Assembly: GCA_959347315.1 (NCBI GenBank) | Contig: OY365817.1 | Coordinates: 6,879,731 to 6,943,730 of the forward strand | DNA: 64,000 bases | Reading direction: 5' to 3' | Source of the DNA: Bimastos eiseni | Taxonomy: Eukaryota > Annelida > Clitellata > Crassiclitellata > Lumbricidae | Part shown: piece after piece, positions 34,031 through 44,896 of the stretch | How positions within the stretch are numbered: the first letter of the stretch is position 1 | How the letters are laid out: each line of letters starts with the position of its first letter | Position numbers and translations under genes: made by a program | The notes under the pieces: model-generated | The model's input: the letters and a program-made list of their open reading frames with translations, nothing else | What the model was told of the DNA's origin: nothing | Database searches by the model: none

Positions 34031-34792
34031 GGGGTGTAACAAGCAGAGAAGGCACCGGCCCCCCAGTTTCAAAACTGGGAGGGCAAAGCCCCCCCAGTTT
34101 AAGTGCTCAATGCCCCCTCATGTGCCACCCAAATCGGTTCTTTTTTATGTTTCTCCAATGGCCTTCTAAGATGACTTTTGTCAAGATTATTTGTGCACCC
34201 CATTTTTCAAATTTTTCAGGGGGCCAAATTCAAAAAGTGGGGGGGGGGGTTAAAAATTTTTGGCGCGTCTCGCTGACCATGTATATATACATGTTACTAT
34301 GGGTATTTGCAATGAAACCAGCCATTTCAAAATTTCCTTTTACAAATTTCAAGGTTTTAGAACATTCCAATAATTATGTGGTCGGCCACGTGTAATCACT
34401 GTTAACCTACAATTCCGCATACACCATTCAAACGGAACGTTAATCTACTTGTTCAGATGTCTTATTTAGAACCTATCATATACTGTAAGTAATCTATAGT
34501 GTGATATTCTCAGGCCCAAGCCAAGGGCTGAACCTGCAAATGTTCAGACTGGCCGGTGAAACTGTTTTCTGGACCATTTTTAAGATTAGTATTCTTCGGC
34601 AATAAAATTAATATTATAAGCGTGTTATTCCATTTTAGCGTCTTCATAAATTGAATTGTTTATAAAAAAGAACATTGGTCTTGAACCCTCGGTCTTGGTC
34701 TTGGTCTCGGACCACCCGGTCTTGGTCTTGGACCTCTTGGTCTTGGACCTCTCGATCTTGGTCTCGAGGATTTGGTCTCGTGCCCAACACTG
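34031..34792 (+). mobile_element. Chimeric insertion in copia: G-rich end piece plus TCTTGG-family 3' half
   Basis: 34031-34255 begins CAGGGGTGTAACAAGCAGAG and has C/G-rich blocks ending in a run of G. From about 34262 the sequence is the 3' half of the TCTTGG-array family, ending TCTCGTGCCCAACACTG. No matching 8-bp flanks exist (AACACAGG left, GCTCTGAC right), and part of the copia RNase H is missing at the junction, so a deletion joined two insertions. Confidence 0.7.
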
Positions 34793-35187
34793 GCTCTGAC
34801 CGAAGCTACCCAAGAAGCTTTTATGGCTAAAAAGATTGTTAGAAAATTTTGATCAGATGATTGAAGACAGATCATATTCTACACGAAGACAATCAGAATT
34901 GCATGAAACTGTTACAGGATGAAAAATCTTGACATCAGACAAAACATAATGCGACGAAGTATCATTTTGTTCGGGACTTATGCAAGTCAAAAGAGTTGGA
35001 AGTATTATACTGTCCAAGTGATAGGATGATTGATGATATTCTCATAAAACCTCTGCGTGCTGAGAAAATTAGACAGTTCACGAAGGACAGTTCAGCGATT
35101 AACCTGAAGGACATTGGATTAAACTGAAGGATATTAGATTAGCCTGACCTAATATAAAGTTTATATTGTTGTAGACACTGAGGAGGT
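34793..35187 (+). pseudogene. Ty1/copia RNase H end, right part
   Basis: The RNase H frame resumes with LTEATQEAFMAKKIV (copia form LSEATKEA), then in another frame KHNATKYHFVRDLCKSKELE and DDILIKPLRAEKIRQF (copia form DILTKPL). A GAGGAGG purine tract at 35180-35186 follows, in the position of the polypurine tract before a 3' LTR. Confidence 0.85.
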
Positions 35188-35335
35188 TGTTAGAATTGTA
35201 CATTTAAAAATACCAATAACAACGCCTACTCCTATTAGATGGATTATGACACTGGTATCTTGGGATACAGTCTTCGCAACAGTCCATGTAATCGATAGAG
35301 TTTCCATTACTATTCAGTTTGATGGTCAAAGTGAC
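35188..35335 (+). mobile_element. Possible start of copia 3' LTR
   Basis: Directly after the purine tract the sequence begins TGTTAGAATTGTAC, which fits the TG start of an LTR in the expected place. It is interrupted at 35336 by a complete hAT-like element, and no 5' LTR is present to confirm it. Confidence 0.5.
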
Positions 35336-36245
35336 CAGTGATGTGGTCTCAAGACCGCGGTCTTGGCCTCAAGACGGTCTCGAGACCGGAAAACTGCGGT
35401 CTTGGTCTTGATCTCGAATGCATCGGTCTTGGTCTTGGTCTCGGACCATTGGTCTTGGTCTTGGTCTCGACTGCGTCGGTCTTGATCTTGGTCTTAAAGG
35501 AACGGTCTTGGGATTGGTCTCCGTCTTAGGTTAGCGTTCTTGGTCATTTGCCGTATCAGAGCTATTCCTTTGATATTTGTTGGTTATTTTCGATTATTAG
35601 AGACACCGGATGTTTAAGCCCTATACGCTTGTTATCAATTAATGACGTGCTGACCATCTATATATACATGTTTCTATGGGCAAAAAATGCATTTGCAACG
35701 AAACCATGGAGCCATTTCAAAATAGCTTTTACAATTTCAAGGTTTTAGAATAATCTAATCATTTTGTGGTCGGCCACGTGTAGTCACTGTTAACCTAAAA
35801 TTCCGAGTACAAGTAGGCCTACACCATTCAAACGGAACGTTAATCTACTTGTTCATATATCTTATTTAGAACCTATCGTATACTGTAAGTAATTTATAGT
35901 GTGATATTCTCAGGCCCAAGCCAAGGGCTGAACCCGCAAAAGTTCAGACTGGCCGGTAAAGCTGTTTTCTGGACCATTATTAAGATTAGTATTCTTCAGC
36001 AATAAAATTAATACTTTAAAACGTGTTATTCCGCTTTATCGTCTTAAAAAATTGAATTGTTTATAAAAAGCAGTATCGGTCTTGGTCTTGGTTGGACCAC
36101 CTTGGTCTTGGACCCTTGATCTTGGTCTCGGACCATCCGGTCTTGGTCTTATTCTCTGACCACCCAGTCTTGGTCTTGGTCTTGGACCTCTCGGTCTTTT
36201 TTTCTCGATCTTGGTCTCGAGGTTTTGGTCTCGTGCCCAACACTG
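35336..36245 (+). mobile_element. TCTTGG-array hAT-like element, complete copy (910 bp)
   Basis: It starts CAGTGATGTGGTCTC and ends CTCGTGCCCAACACTG, with an exact 8-bp duplication AAAGTGAC (35328-35335 and 36246-36253). The first about 190 bp and last about 170 bp consist largely of GGTCTTGG units in one direction. The inner 500 bp is non-coding. Confidence 0.94.
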
Positions 36246-36329
36246 AAAGTGACACTACATGATGCTTCGTATAATTAATTAAGTAATGTTAATTTTTCCA
36301 TAATAAAACAATACTATTTCTGCTTCACA

Positions 36330-36620
36330 CACGTGTTACTCTATCAACAAGACCCCAAAATTGACAGCAAGCGTAAAAGTAGACAATTCAAAAATTAAGA
36401 ACATAATACTCATAAGTAGGTCTAGTGTTGCTAAATCATCTAATATGCCTAACAATTACTGCTAATTAAGTGGAACTTGTTTAATTGAGTGAAAGTTTTT
36501 AATAAAATTGTGATGTTTTACATCCCCCTCGTCACACATCGTCACAAATGTGTGATGAGGCGCGTGATGTAAATCCCCTAGGTGCGTGATGTCATTCATG
36601 GACGGCGCGATGCTTATATA
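36330..36620 (+). repeat. Dispersed repeat related to 1340-1660
   Basis: It shares ACCCCAAAATTGACAGCAAG, an AATTGAGTGAAA word and a right end with CCCCTAGGTGCGTGATGTCA, in the same order as 1345-1640. It is probably a partial copy of a mariner-like element whose ends read TGACGTCATTTATGGAC. Confidence 0.62.
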
Positions 36621-36799
36621 GGCCTGCACCCTGTCACTAATGCGTCAGTCCAAATATGGGTGAGGAGTATTTTGGCGAGGTATGTTCCATATAATGGCTG
36701 TGACTTGATCATTACAATTGATCTGGCAGTACCACTCGGCATAAGAGTGCATCTTAACTACGATTCGGCACGTGTCACTGACATGCGTTGAGGGGTCCA

Positions 36800-37266
36800 G
36801 CATCAGCCGCCTACCTATAGCCTACGTCGTGATCGTCGTCGACTCTTAAGCCGCCATTTAACAGGGCTTGTGTAAGGATCGTCATTATGACCATCGCTGC
36901 CAACAGTGCGGATTTTTCGAGTCGCTTAATTGAATCTTGCACCTGAAGCTGACATCCGTCCGGCGGCAAGATGCTCCAAGGCTCGTCTTTCATTGGTCGC
37001 CGTTGCCGATCCTCACCCGCTGCAACCGATGCAACACCGGTCACTTGCTGAAAATAATCTCTAGACGGCGACGGAATCCTTTCCTTCTCCTCTTCCTCCT
37101 CCTTTTCCTCCTCTACCTCGTCCTCCTCAACCACTTGTCCTGCAATTGCTTTCCATTCGTCTTGTGTTTCGGTCGCTGTCCAACGCTCAGTCCATTATTA
37201 GCAAACTACCGCGGTCACGTCAAGAACCCCGCAGCGAAACGAAATAAGCAGTCTATTGTTAGGTAA
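36800..37266. other. CpG-rich segment with open frames on both strands, unassigned
   Basis: This stretch is unusually rich in CpG for the window. On - a 107-residue frame (37134 to 36811) starts with an acidic run EEDEVEEEKEEEEEKE and continues DEPWSILPPDGCQLQVQDS. On + a frame ends at a good donor (AG|GTAAGAC near 37262) after a hydrophobic run and GHVKNPAAKRNKQSIV, but it has no ATG. Neither is recognised. It could be a first exon or promoter of an unlisted gene, or a decayed element. Confidence 0.3.
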
Positions 37267-37488
37267 GACATATTAATAGGAATACGCACACGCGCGTAGA
37301 CAAACACACACGCGCACGCACGCGTACACACGTGGGGCTGATAGGACATACTTCCTGACTGTGCTCCACTCACTCAAGTTTCCGTGCTGAGCCTCGATCA
37401 GGACACAAGCCTAATTACGTCTTATAAGGCTGTTCCGCGATATATTTTCTACAGACATCTACAGACTTAAGGTGAGAGTAACTTGGAT

Positions 37489-37732
37489 CAGTGTTGTATC
37501 AATTACTCACTTAGACTTAGTTCCTCCTGTTCCGATCGGAGCATTGATCGTATCAATTACAATGCCTTAACATTTTAGCGGGTTACAATTATTTGATTGT
37601 ATAAGTGATTGAGCAAGCAATTTTTTCCAGCCTTTTATTTGCCGTATAAAAGTAGCTCGCATTTGGTAATTGGTAACTGGTAATTCAATTATGTAATTCA
37701 ATTACATGTATTTCAGTTACTGAGCAACATTG
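37489..37732. mobile_element. Possible hAT-like MITE (244 bp)
   Basis: It starts CAGTGTTGTATCAATTACT and ends AGTTACTGAGCAACATTG. The outer CAGTGTTG and CAACATTG are inverse with one mismatch, and TAATTG words recur within. The flanks ACTTGGAT and ATCAATGG do not match. Confidence 0.5.
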
Positions 37733-37920
37733 ATCAATGGATTGGCTGTTACGATCATGATTATAGTGTGTAGCGCACTTTAACCGTCGGTCTGCGATTA
37801 TACGGTCTGCCAATCAATGCTACGCTGTCTGAGTTAGAAACTCAATAGGCCTATGGCTTGGAAGCGTTTCGAAGATCATGGTTAGACGCCGATCAGATCG
37901 CATCTGATATTCATTCACAG

Positions 37921-38085
37921 CAGTGTTGGGTAAACTCAGACAAAAAATGAGTTAAATCAAAACTCAACTCATGCGCCTAAAATGAGTTAAAACTGAAATC
38001 ATCCTGTGTGCAATGAGTTAACTGAAACTCAATTGTTAAATGAGTTAAATCATCAACTCACGCATGTCTCATACTAGTAAGTTCT
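37921..38085 (+). mobile_element. One end of a hAT-like element with ATGAGTTAAA words
   Basis: It starts CAGTGTTGGGTAAACTCA, followed by at least five AAATGAGTTAAA or AACTCA words within 130 bp. No matching opposite end was found to the right. Confidence 0.58.
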
Positions 38086-38269
38086 ATTCGGACGTTGTAC
38101 AAATGCATACTTACCACGAAATGGTATCATCAGTTTATTATTATTAGGTTACTAGTAGTACTGTTATTATTATTAATGAATGAACCAGGATATTATTACT
38201 GAGTCAAAGTAAACACCATTATTTTATTTTATTTTTTATATTATTCAGAAATTCGCCCTTCTTCCAACA

Positions 38270-38460
38270 TTTTTGGCTCAGAAGTGCACACGCCTCGATG
38301 GCGCAGAGCGACTGTGCGCGAAGGACTTGCTCAGAGTCCCTACACAGTGACTGACGCCTCGGACGAGGGTCGAACCTGCTCGCTCAGCGCACACTGAGCG
38401 TTAGGCCTACGGGCCGATCGCTCTAACCAATCGGACATTGTGCCACACATTATGTGAAGT
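38270..38460 (-). repeat. tRNA-derived SINE (minus strand)
   Basis: Read on -, it starts TGGCACAATGTCCGATTGGT and TTAGAGCGATCGG, which resembles a tRNA D-arm and A box. About 70 bases later comes GCAGGTTCGACCCTCG, a good B box. The tRNA acceptor stem does not close and a non-tRNA body (GACTCTGAGCAAGTCC) follows, so it is a SINE and not a functional tRNA gene. The 3' tail was not resolved. Confidence 0.72.
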
Positions 38461-38750
38461 TAGCTGTTAAATCAGAACGCATTCGTTCATTCCGGTCGAT
38501 GTTCTGGCTGATCGAGGCGAATAGTAGCCTATACATGGTAGATGGAGACGGTCCTCTTTTAGTTCTGAAGTAGGGCCTGACTCAGGGACTTCTACCCCCT
38601 CCCCCCATGGTGACGGAAGTAAAATCCCCCCTTACCAAGCCTAAGAGTCGATGTCGGACACCTGATTAAATTCAGATTGTTTCAGAGATAATGAGTAACT
38701 ATTATAATAGTTTACGACTATTCAGAATTTCAGACATTGCATCATCTAAC

Positions 38751-38880
38751 AAATTACAATAGTCATATTACTTAACTAAATTACAATAGTAATGTTACTT
38801 AATTAATTTACAATAGTAATGTCACTTAAAATTGTAAGTAACATTGCTATTGTATACGTAACATTGTTACCATAGAAATA
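38751..38880 (+). repeat. Three 27-bp tandem units followed by an inverted unit
   Basis: AAATTACAAT recurs at 38751 and 38778 and as AATTTACAAT at 38805 (27-bp period). The following TAAGTAACATTGCTATTGTA is the inverse of the unit, so the region can form a long imperfect hairpin. Confidence 0.7.
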
Positions 38881-40700
38881 TTAATCTGCTACACAAAATT
38901 AGTAATGCTGCTTAACTAAAATACATCGATGCATCAAAGTGATAATTCTCAGATTAGCCCAACGACGATGCCAACATCCTGAACTGGAATGACTGACCGT
39001 CATGGATCTATCGTTATAATAGCTAAGCTACGCTGTGAGACTCACTTAATTTGAGTAAATTTCTAGAATCTAGACAGCTATCAGATGTCTTTTCAATTAG
39101 TTCCTCGGTCTCACAAGCATAGCAATGACGATGTAATTCTTTATAGAGGACAAAAAGTCGTTTTCGGGTGAATTAATTCTACATTGTGCATTCATCCAAT
39201 CATCGCACCTGGTTGACCGCTGGCGACTTTTGACAATGCTTAGCCTAGGAACAGCAGGTTAATTGAGAAGTGACTAAGATCCAGTTCAACTATAAACTGT
39301 TAGAAGAACGTTCAGATGGCTCAGACCATGTCTATAGAGGCTTTATGTATACTCATGTAATTCCACTGTGTCAATTCGTTTCCATCGTCGGTTCTTTCAT
39401 CACCAGTTGTCTGTTCGTCACGAGTGTCACCAGCATTTCCTGCAAATAGTATCTCTGCAGTAAGTGTAATTTGACTTTTTGGACTGTGGTAAGGAGTGGT
39501 GTGTGTTTGTGGTATCTTGCTGCTTACAATGGGCTTTCAACGTACAGAATGTTTGGCATAAGTCATCACACTCAAGCACCATGACATCGGGATTGAGACT
39601 GTAGATCTTAATGAGTTGCACGATGTCATTGACTGTGATAGGCCCTCGGTGATCTTCTTTTGAGGTTGTTGGTAGCAAACAGTGATATTACTGCCAACAA
39701 TGCGCCATCGTCGGATCTGTCTCGCAGCTGCATACATATCTGATCCTACTGGCCAGGAACGCACATGTGTAACCGTATTCTCTCGTCTCTAATTCTTTGC
39801 TCATCCCTGCAAACCTCTCCATCCATCATGAGCATCCTCTTTCTTGCTTCGTCAATATGTCTATGGCTGCTGCTCTCGATGAATCATGAATCAATCCACA
39901 AAACTGCATTCCTGAATTGTCTCCAGAACAAAGATTGCTTATTCTCTGAGAAAACCTTACCACCCATTTTGACAATCGCCGGTCTTCATCTTAGAGAGTA
40001 TACGCCTATGGTGCCCTTAGGACGTCGTCCATTTCTACGGAGTGACCTAGCAACAAAGTTGCTTCCTTCTTGCTGCTGTTGCATCAGCATCAGCATCAGC
40101 AATAATAAAGCACTTCTTCTGCTGCCTTATGTGACCAATAATTTGCTCTATTATCAAGACCTTCATGACCGACATAAGTTGCAGTATAGGTCTATATACT
40201 ATGATGGGCTTATAGACAGATCGTTGTTCATCAGTGTTACGCGCACGATCGACAATAATTATTCTCGCGAACGAAGGCTTTTCTAGTAGTTCTGAAGCAT
40301 CAAGATTGAACTGTCAACTACTTGAGTTAATAATTTGTTTAACAATAACTTAATTAATTAATTTGATTTTTGTATCCCTCCCAAGATCATTGAATGTTAT
40401 CCCCCTCAAGGAAGAATTGAAGCAGTCTGCTTCCACGGACATGCATGCAGAAGCCTCTGTCCTAACTTGAGTTCTCATTTTACTTTTCGAAATAATTAAT
40501 AATTTCAGCACAGTAAAGAGTATTTCAACGTTACAATAAGATGTCTCTGATTGACATAAAGAGCGATCTGTTTAGAGATTTTTTAATGCGATTTCTTAGC
40601 CCACCAGTCACATGCCTGCAGAATGAAGTAATTCCAGAAAGACCCGTGAGGCTTGGACTAACAATTTATCCTCTCATTGCGTGTGATTTTGCTGCAATAA
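38881..40700. other. No recognised gene; open frames without known domains
   Basis: This stretch holds a 173-residue + frame (39765-40286) and overlapping minus frames around 39427-39764 (with IVQLIKIYSLNPDVMVLECD on -). None matches a family I recognise, and overlapping frames on both strands argue for a decayed element. A GCATCA triplet run lies near 40085-40108. No splice-supported gene model could be made. Confidence 0.35.
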
Positions 40701-40705
40701 AAGTC

Positions 40706-41240
40706 CATAAATGACGTCACGCGTCTAGGGGTAGGGTCAGACATTTGTGACGATGTGTGACATCAGCACATCAAACATCAAAATGCGTGACTTTATTAAA
40801 AATTATACGAAGAGAGTGGGGTGCGTGGATTGGATAACTATTCATTCCACGAAGGAGCAGTTTGCTTCACCTTGGGGCATGGGGGAATGGAGAGGCATGG
40901 ACTGTTTCGAGTTATTGTTATTAAATATTTCTTCAATAATTGTGATGATTCTGCCAGAGCTTTTCAGCTTGAGTATAAGATTTGTAATAATTATAGTTTC
41001 ACCATTTTTATTCGTTCTGTTATTATAATCCTAGTTTCAAGTATTTTTTAGTTATAATTATTTTTTTGATAATTATAAGAAAATTTGCATTACAGTCTGA
41101 ACGTCGGGTTTTTCGGTGGGGTCAGAGCTTTGTGGTGTCATATTTGAGGGGGACTTGGCATTTGTGACGACGTTTGACGAAGGGGTAAGGGATCAAAAAT
41201 CGTCCAAAATTGCGTGACGTCATTTATCGACGGCCCCTAA
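40706..41240. mobile_element. Mariner-like inverted-repeat element (about 535 bp)
   Basis: The left end reads CATAAATGACGTCACGCGTC followed by a TAGGGGTAGGGTCAGACA block. The right end carries AAGGGGTAAGGGATC and TGCGTGACGTCATTTATCGA, inverse to the left. Similar ends occur at about 1600-1645 and 36560-36605. The assignment to mariner rests on the general look of the ends; a TA duplication was not fixed. Confidence 0.6.
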
Positions 41241-41314
41241 GGTCGCCTTTCATTTCAGAAGTAGGAGGATTAATCCTCCTACTTCTGAAATGAAAGGCGA
41301 CCTTAGGGGCCGTC
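41229..41314. repeat. Perfect 86-bp palindrome, no spacer
   Basis: 43 bp on each side of a centre between 41271 and 41272 (GGATTAATCC) are exact reverse complements. The arm contains AAGGTCGCCTTTCATTTCAG. It starts inside the right end of the mariner-like element and so extends that end as an inverted duplication. Confidence 0.97.
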
Positions 41315-41318
41315 TTTA

Positions 41319-41406
41319 ACCATCAAGTTTAAACTTGATGGTATCATTCTTTCATTATTTTTCTTTCATTTCTTTCATTTTTTCTTTCATTATCGCTAAA
41401 TAGCGA
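41319..41406. repeat. Two further palindromes and a TTTC-rich spacer
   Basis: 41319-41342 is a perfect 24-bp palindrome centred on TTTAAA. After about 45 bp of TTCATTTTCTTTC repeats, ATCGCTAAATAGCGAT forms a 16-bp hairpin near 41392-41407 with a two-base loop. Confidence 0.88.
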
Positions 41407-42039
41407 TTCAGCTAATTAACTCGTTGCACAGTCTTGGTGCCTGCCGCTGGACAATGTCGATGTTGTTGTTTGATACTTAACTCTCTTATATTAGGAAATT
41501 AACATTTCTGCAGTTCAGGGAAGCTGTATTTTATGGAAATAATTATACAGCTGCACATGGAACGGAAACATAATATGCTGCTCCACATTAACTCACAATT
41601 TACTTATCTGCAGCTTCCAGCAAGGAATCCTGCTATGGTGCCTGTAAATACTATAGACCTACATGCCAATGTTCGGTCTAAGAAGAGCACGGACGCTAGA
41701 AATGCAGTAATCAGATTCTTGGTTTATTAGAGATTTGAACTGCTGACGGAAATCATGATGCACCTGAAGATGACATTCAAGGGATTCAACCGATTCAATG
41801 TCCAAGATTGAAAGGATTAGGCTTACAGATGAGAACGACAAGATGTAGGCCTAAAGTGATTTTAGTTCTGAAGATGTTTCTTAATTTCGTTCCTGATAAT
41901 ATTTTGAGAATTAATCTATAATTTTATTTTTAAATTCGTTTTGAAGCTAATATTATTCCCACTTTTAATTCTAGTTTTCTTTAACGTAATCGTTAATACA
42001 CTCTTAGGAAATCTCATTTCCCCTAAGCGTCCACGCGGT

Positions 42040-42450
42040 TTCCACACACTGAACCTATCTCGACCTATCGAACCTATCAAACCCTTTCTCGAACCTATCT
42101 CTACCGCCAGTAATATCGTCTCTTAAGTTCTGCAACCGCTCCTTAGTTTATGCTGCACCAGCCCTTTGGAACGAACTCTCAAAAGAAGGCCTTTATGTCA
42201 GTTTGCTCAATCCCACATTCCACGGGCAAATATAACCTCTCCTCCGCTTTCACTATCCTCTGCTACTTTCCATTCACGACTAAAACCAAACACTTCAAGG
42301 TTTCCTATCCAGATTCTACTCCTACGCCATCAAATGACCATCTCATCATTCACCGACTGCCACCGTGCTGCCTCCTCGGCTTGACTCTCCGGATTTCGGC
42401 CAGGCATCGGAAGGAAACGAGAGAAATGGCTATTGCGACTTGATTTGGTA
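42040..42450 (+). pseudogene. LINE C-terminal fragment (plus)
   Basis: A + frame near 42135 gives RSLVYAAPALWNEL (LINE pattern RSFxxxAPxLWNxLP). The following 250 bases are C/T-rich with frame breaks. It is upstream of the gypsy LTR candidate. No 3' tail was resolved. Confidence 0.6.
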
Positions 42451-42550
42451 TAGCGCCGGTTAATAAGCTGGCCTTCTTGACGTAGCTTTTGTGGGCGATG
42501 AGAAATTTTCGATGATTTACATTACACTATATTACATTACAATCACGAAG

Positions 42551-43088
42551 TGTAGCATTATGCTACGAGGTGCTATTTGCCCTGGGTAAGCGGCAGTCTC
42601 TACTGCGAGCGATTATTCGCTTCTGTGACCTATTACGGCCTGAGCTGTTTTCCTGCATGGGCCGTTCGTCCGTCTCGGCCGGGACGTGCTGAGACGTGCT
42701 GGCCGGACTCGGACCGACTCTCGCCGGCGTGCTGATCTCAGCACGAACCTTCTCCTCTTGGCCCGTTTCGGACGTGCCCGGGCTTGCCCAGGCGTGCTGA
42801 CTGTCACAAGCTGCTGTTACGTTGAATAAAGACAAGTTCGTTGATCAACACATTGACTTCGTCCGTACTTCAGTGCCTTTCGATATCGTAGCAGTCTAGA
42901 AAGCCTGCGTCAGACCGGGCAGATCTTATCCAGCGGACGATCAAGAACACGGAGAAACCTCGGCCGTGCTAGGCCTCCTGAGGGTACCAGAAAACTGAGG
43001 AGGGAGCCAAACTTTCCCAGAGCGTTGGTCGAATCCTGCAACTGCCTGGCCAACGCTCGGTGCCGACCTGATAGGGGTTCGCCACAGC
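42551..43088 (+). mobile_element. Candidate 5' LTR and leader of a Ty3/gypsy element
   Basis: It starts TGTAGCATTATGCTACGAGG, is GC-rich, and contains AATAAAG at 42824-42830 as a possible poly(A) signal. It is followed at 43091 by TGGTACCAGAAGTGG, which fits a tRNA primer-binding site directly after the LTR. The exact right end is uncertain, since another possible end (CGTAGCA) lies near 42893. No 3' LTR was found. Confidence 0.6.
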
Positions 43089-43296
43089 TTTGGTACCAGA
43101 AGTGGTGGGAATTATTTTCAGCCGCCCCAACTTTAGACCCAGAGCGTGGGGTCAATTGACTTTGACACCCGAGAAGTGTGTTGAAAGAGACTGCTACCGA
43201 TCTTCGAAGGACTGCTGATAGAAGACGACGAAACGATCTATCTACACACTGCTGAACGTCGACGCGCCGCCTATCGATAGTTCGACGCCGAAACCG

Positions 43297-44468
43297 ATGA
43301 AGTCGGGACCGCCGGAAAGAGCAGATGAACCAAATCTGATGTCGAAGCTGTGGAGGACGTCAGGGATCTGCGTTTGTCGAATCCTGCAACTGCCTGGCCA
43401 ACGGGACCGACTGTCGCAGATGATGCCTAGCAAGTTCGACGGGACTGGGTCGCTTGAATCCTTCTTGGCCCAGTTCGAGGTGTGTGCCACACACACCGAT
43501 GGATCGCCGCGAACCAATTCGGCTATCTACGCTGAGCTCTGGAAAAGGACGCGACCCAGCTGCTGTGGGAATTTGGGGCTCGGCAGGACGTGGCCTACGA
43601 GGAGCTTGTCGAGAGATTGCGCCAGCGGTATGGGACGGAAGGCCAAGTCGAAACCTTTCGTGCCCAACTCTACTACCGATGCCAACGAACGGAAGAAGGC
43701 ATGAGCGACCTGCTACATGAAATACGTCGTCTGATCGTCCTCGCCTATCCTGTGTCATCCAACGTGACGACCAAAATCAACGCGAATTACTCATTCCTGG
43801 AGACTATGAGAGACCGGGAGCTCTCGCTCAAAGTACGCGAGCGAGAGCCGACGAATCTGGACGAGGTGTATCGCACTGCGCTTCTTCTGGAGGCCTATCG
43901 GGCGACGATCAACTCGGGCGACCGAAGACAGCCGTCGAACAGAGTTCAAGGTACTCAACAGACCGACGAGAGTCCGCAACTACAGGCCTGGCCAGAGCCG
44001 TGGTATGAAGGGATAATATCCGACCTTCCGGAGGAGGTGTCGCCTGATATTCGGACGCGATTGGGTGAACTGCTGCGGGTGTTTAACGATGTCTTTTCCG
44101 AATGGGAACTAGATCTTGGAAGGACGTCGGTCCTGAACCATAGAATTGTCACGGGTAACGCGCCCCCCCCCCCCATGATGCATGAACAGCTGAATAATTT
44201 GCTGCCAGCCGAGAGAATAGAACCAGCTGCTAGCGAGTGGTCGTCTAATGTGGTGTTGGTCCGTAAAAAGGACGGGACCTTACAGTTTTGCATAGACTAT
44301 CGGCAATTAAACGAGCGGACGAGAAAGGACTCGTATCCGCTTCCTCGGATAGACGGGGAGGAAAGAGTATTTGTCTATGGGAGTAGATTGCTGTCCTCGG
44401 TCAAGAGAAATTACTGCGTGAGCCGAAGACGGAGCTCAGCCTCCGAACTCAATGACCATTCTGCGTAA
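43297..44468 (+). pseudogene. Ty3/gypsy gag and reverse transcriptase remnant with in-frame deletions
   Basis: A gag-like part (MMPSKFDGTGSLESFLAQFE, with [20 protein letters not shown] in the next frame) is followed by an open frame of 292 residues. That frame passes to [20 protein letters not shown] and [20 protein letters not shown], the N-terminal block of gypsy reverse transcriptase. It then jumps straight to [17 protein letters not shown], which belongs to RNase H. The gag zinc knuckle, protease, catalytic YxDD palm and thumb are missing, yet the frame stays open. The element is not functional. Confidence 0.88.
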
Positions 44469-44896
44469 GAGCGAGGCTGTGAAGGTGCTCAGACATCAAA
44501 ACGACCGCCTCTATCTACGGGACGGGGTTTTTTATAGAAAGGCGCCGGATGGCGTAGAACAGGCTCTTGTTCCCATGCGGCTGAGGGAGGAGTACATGTC
44601 GCTTGCACATACAGGGTTGACTGGGGGCCAATTGGGTATGCGCGGGCGGCTGGCAAGTGAGACGCCGAGGTTACTGGGCTGGGTGGTCCCGGAAGGTGAG
44701 GCGCTTCTGCCGACAATGTGCGCCTTGCAACAGGTACCACCGTGGGCGTCCGCCCATGCAGGGAGCACCGCATCCCATGCATTGCGGGGAACCCTGGGAG
44801 AGGTTGAGCATCGACATTACTGGTCCTCACCCTCGAAGTAGAAGGGGGCACACTTACAGTCTGACTGTGATGGCCAACTTTATGAAATTAACTGTG
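44452..44896 (+). pseudogene. Ty3/gypsy integrase, N-terminal part
   Basis: Two overlapping frames carry the integrase zinc-binding region: LREEYMSLAHTGLTGGQLGM, then, one frame over, RRRGYWAGWSRKVRRFCRQC and APCNRYHRGRPPMQGA, then PWERLSIDITGPHPRS with the first catalytic Asp (D in DITG). It is interrupted at 44897 by a LINE and resumes at 45915. Confidence 0.9.

Noticed and set aside
38270..38460. Functional tRNA gene on minus strand
   Set aside because: A- and B-box-like words are present, but the acceptor stem does not pair and the boxes are followed by a SINE body.
39765..40286. 173-residue plus-strand open frame
   Set aside because: No recognisable domain, overlapping frames on the other strand, a Ser-Ile repeat from a triplet run, and no splice-consistent partners.
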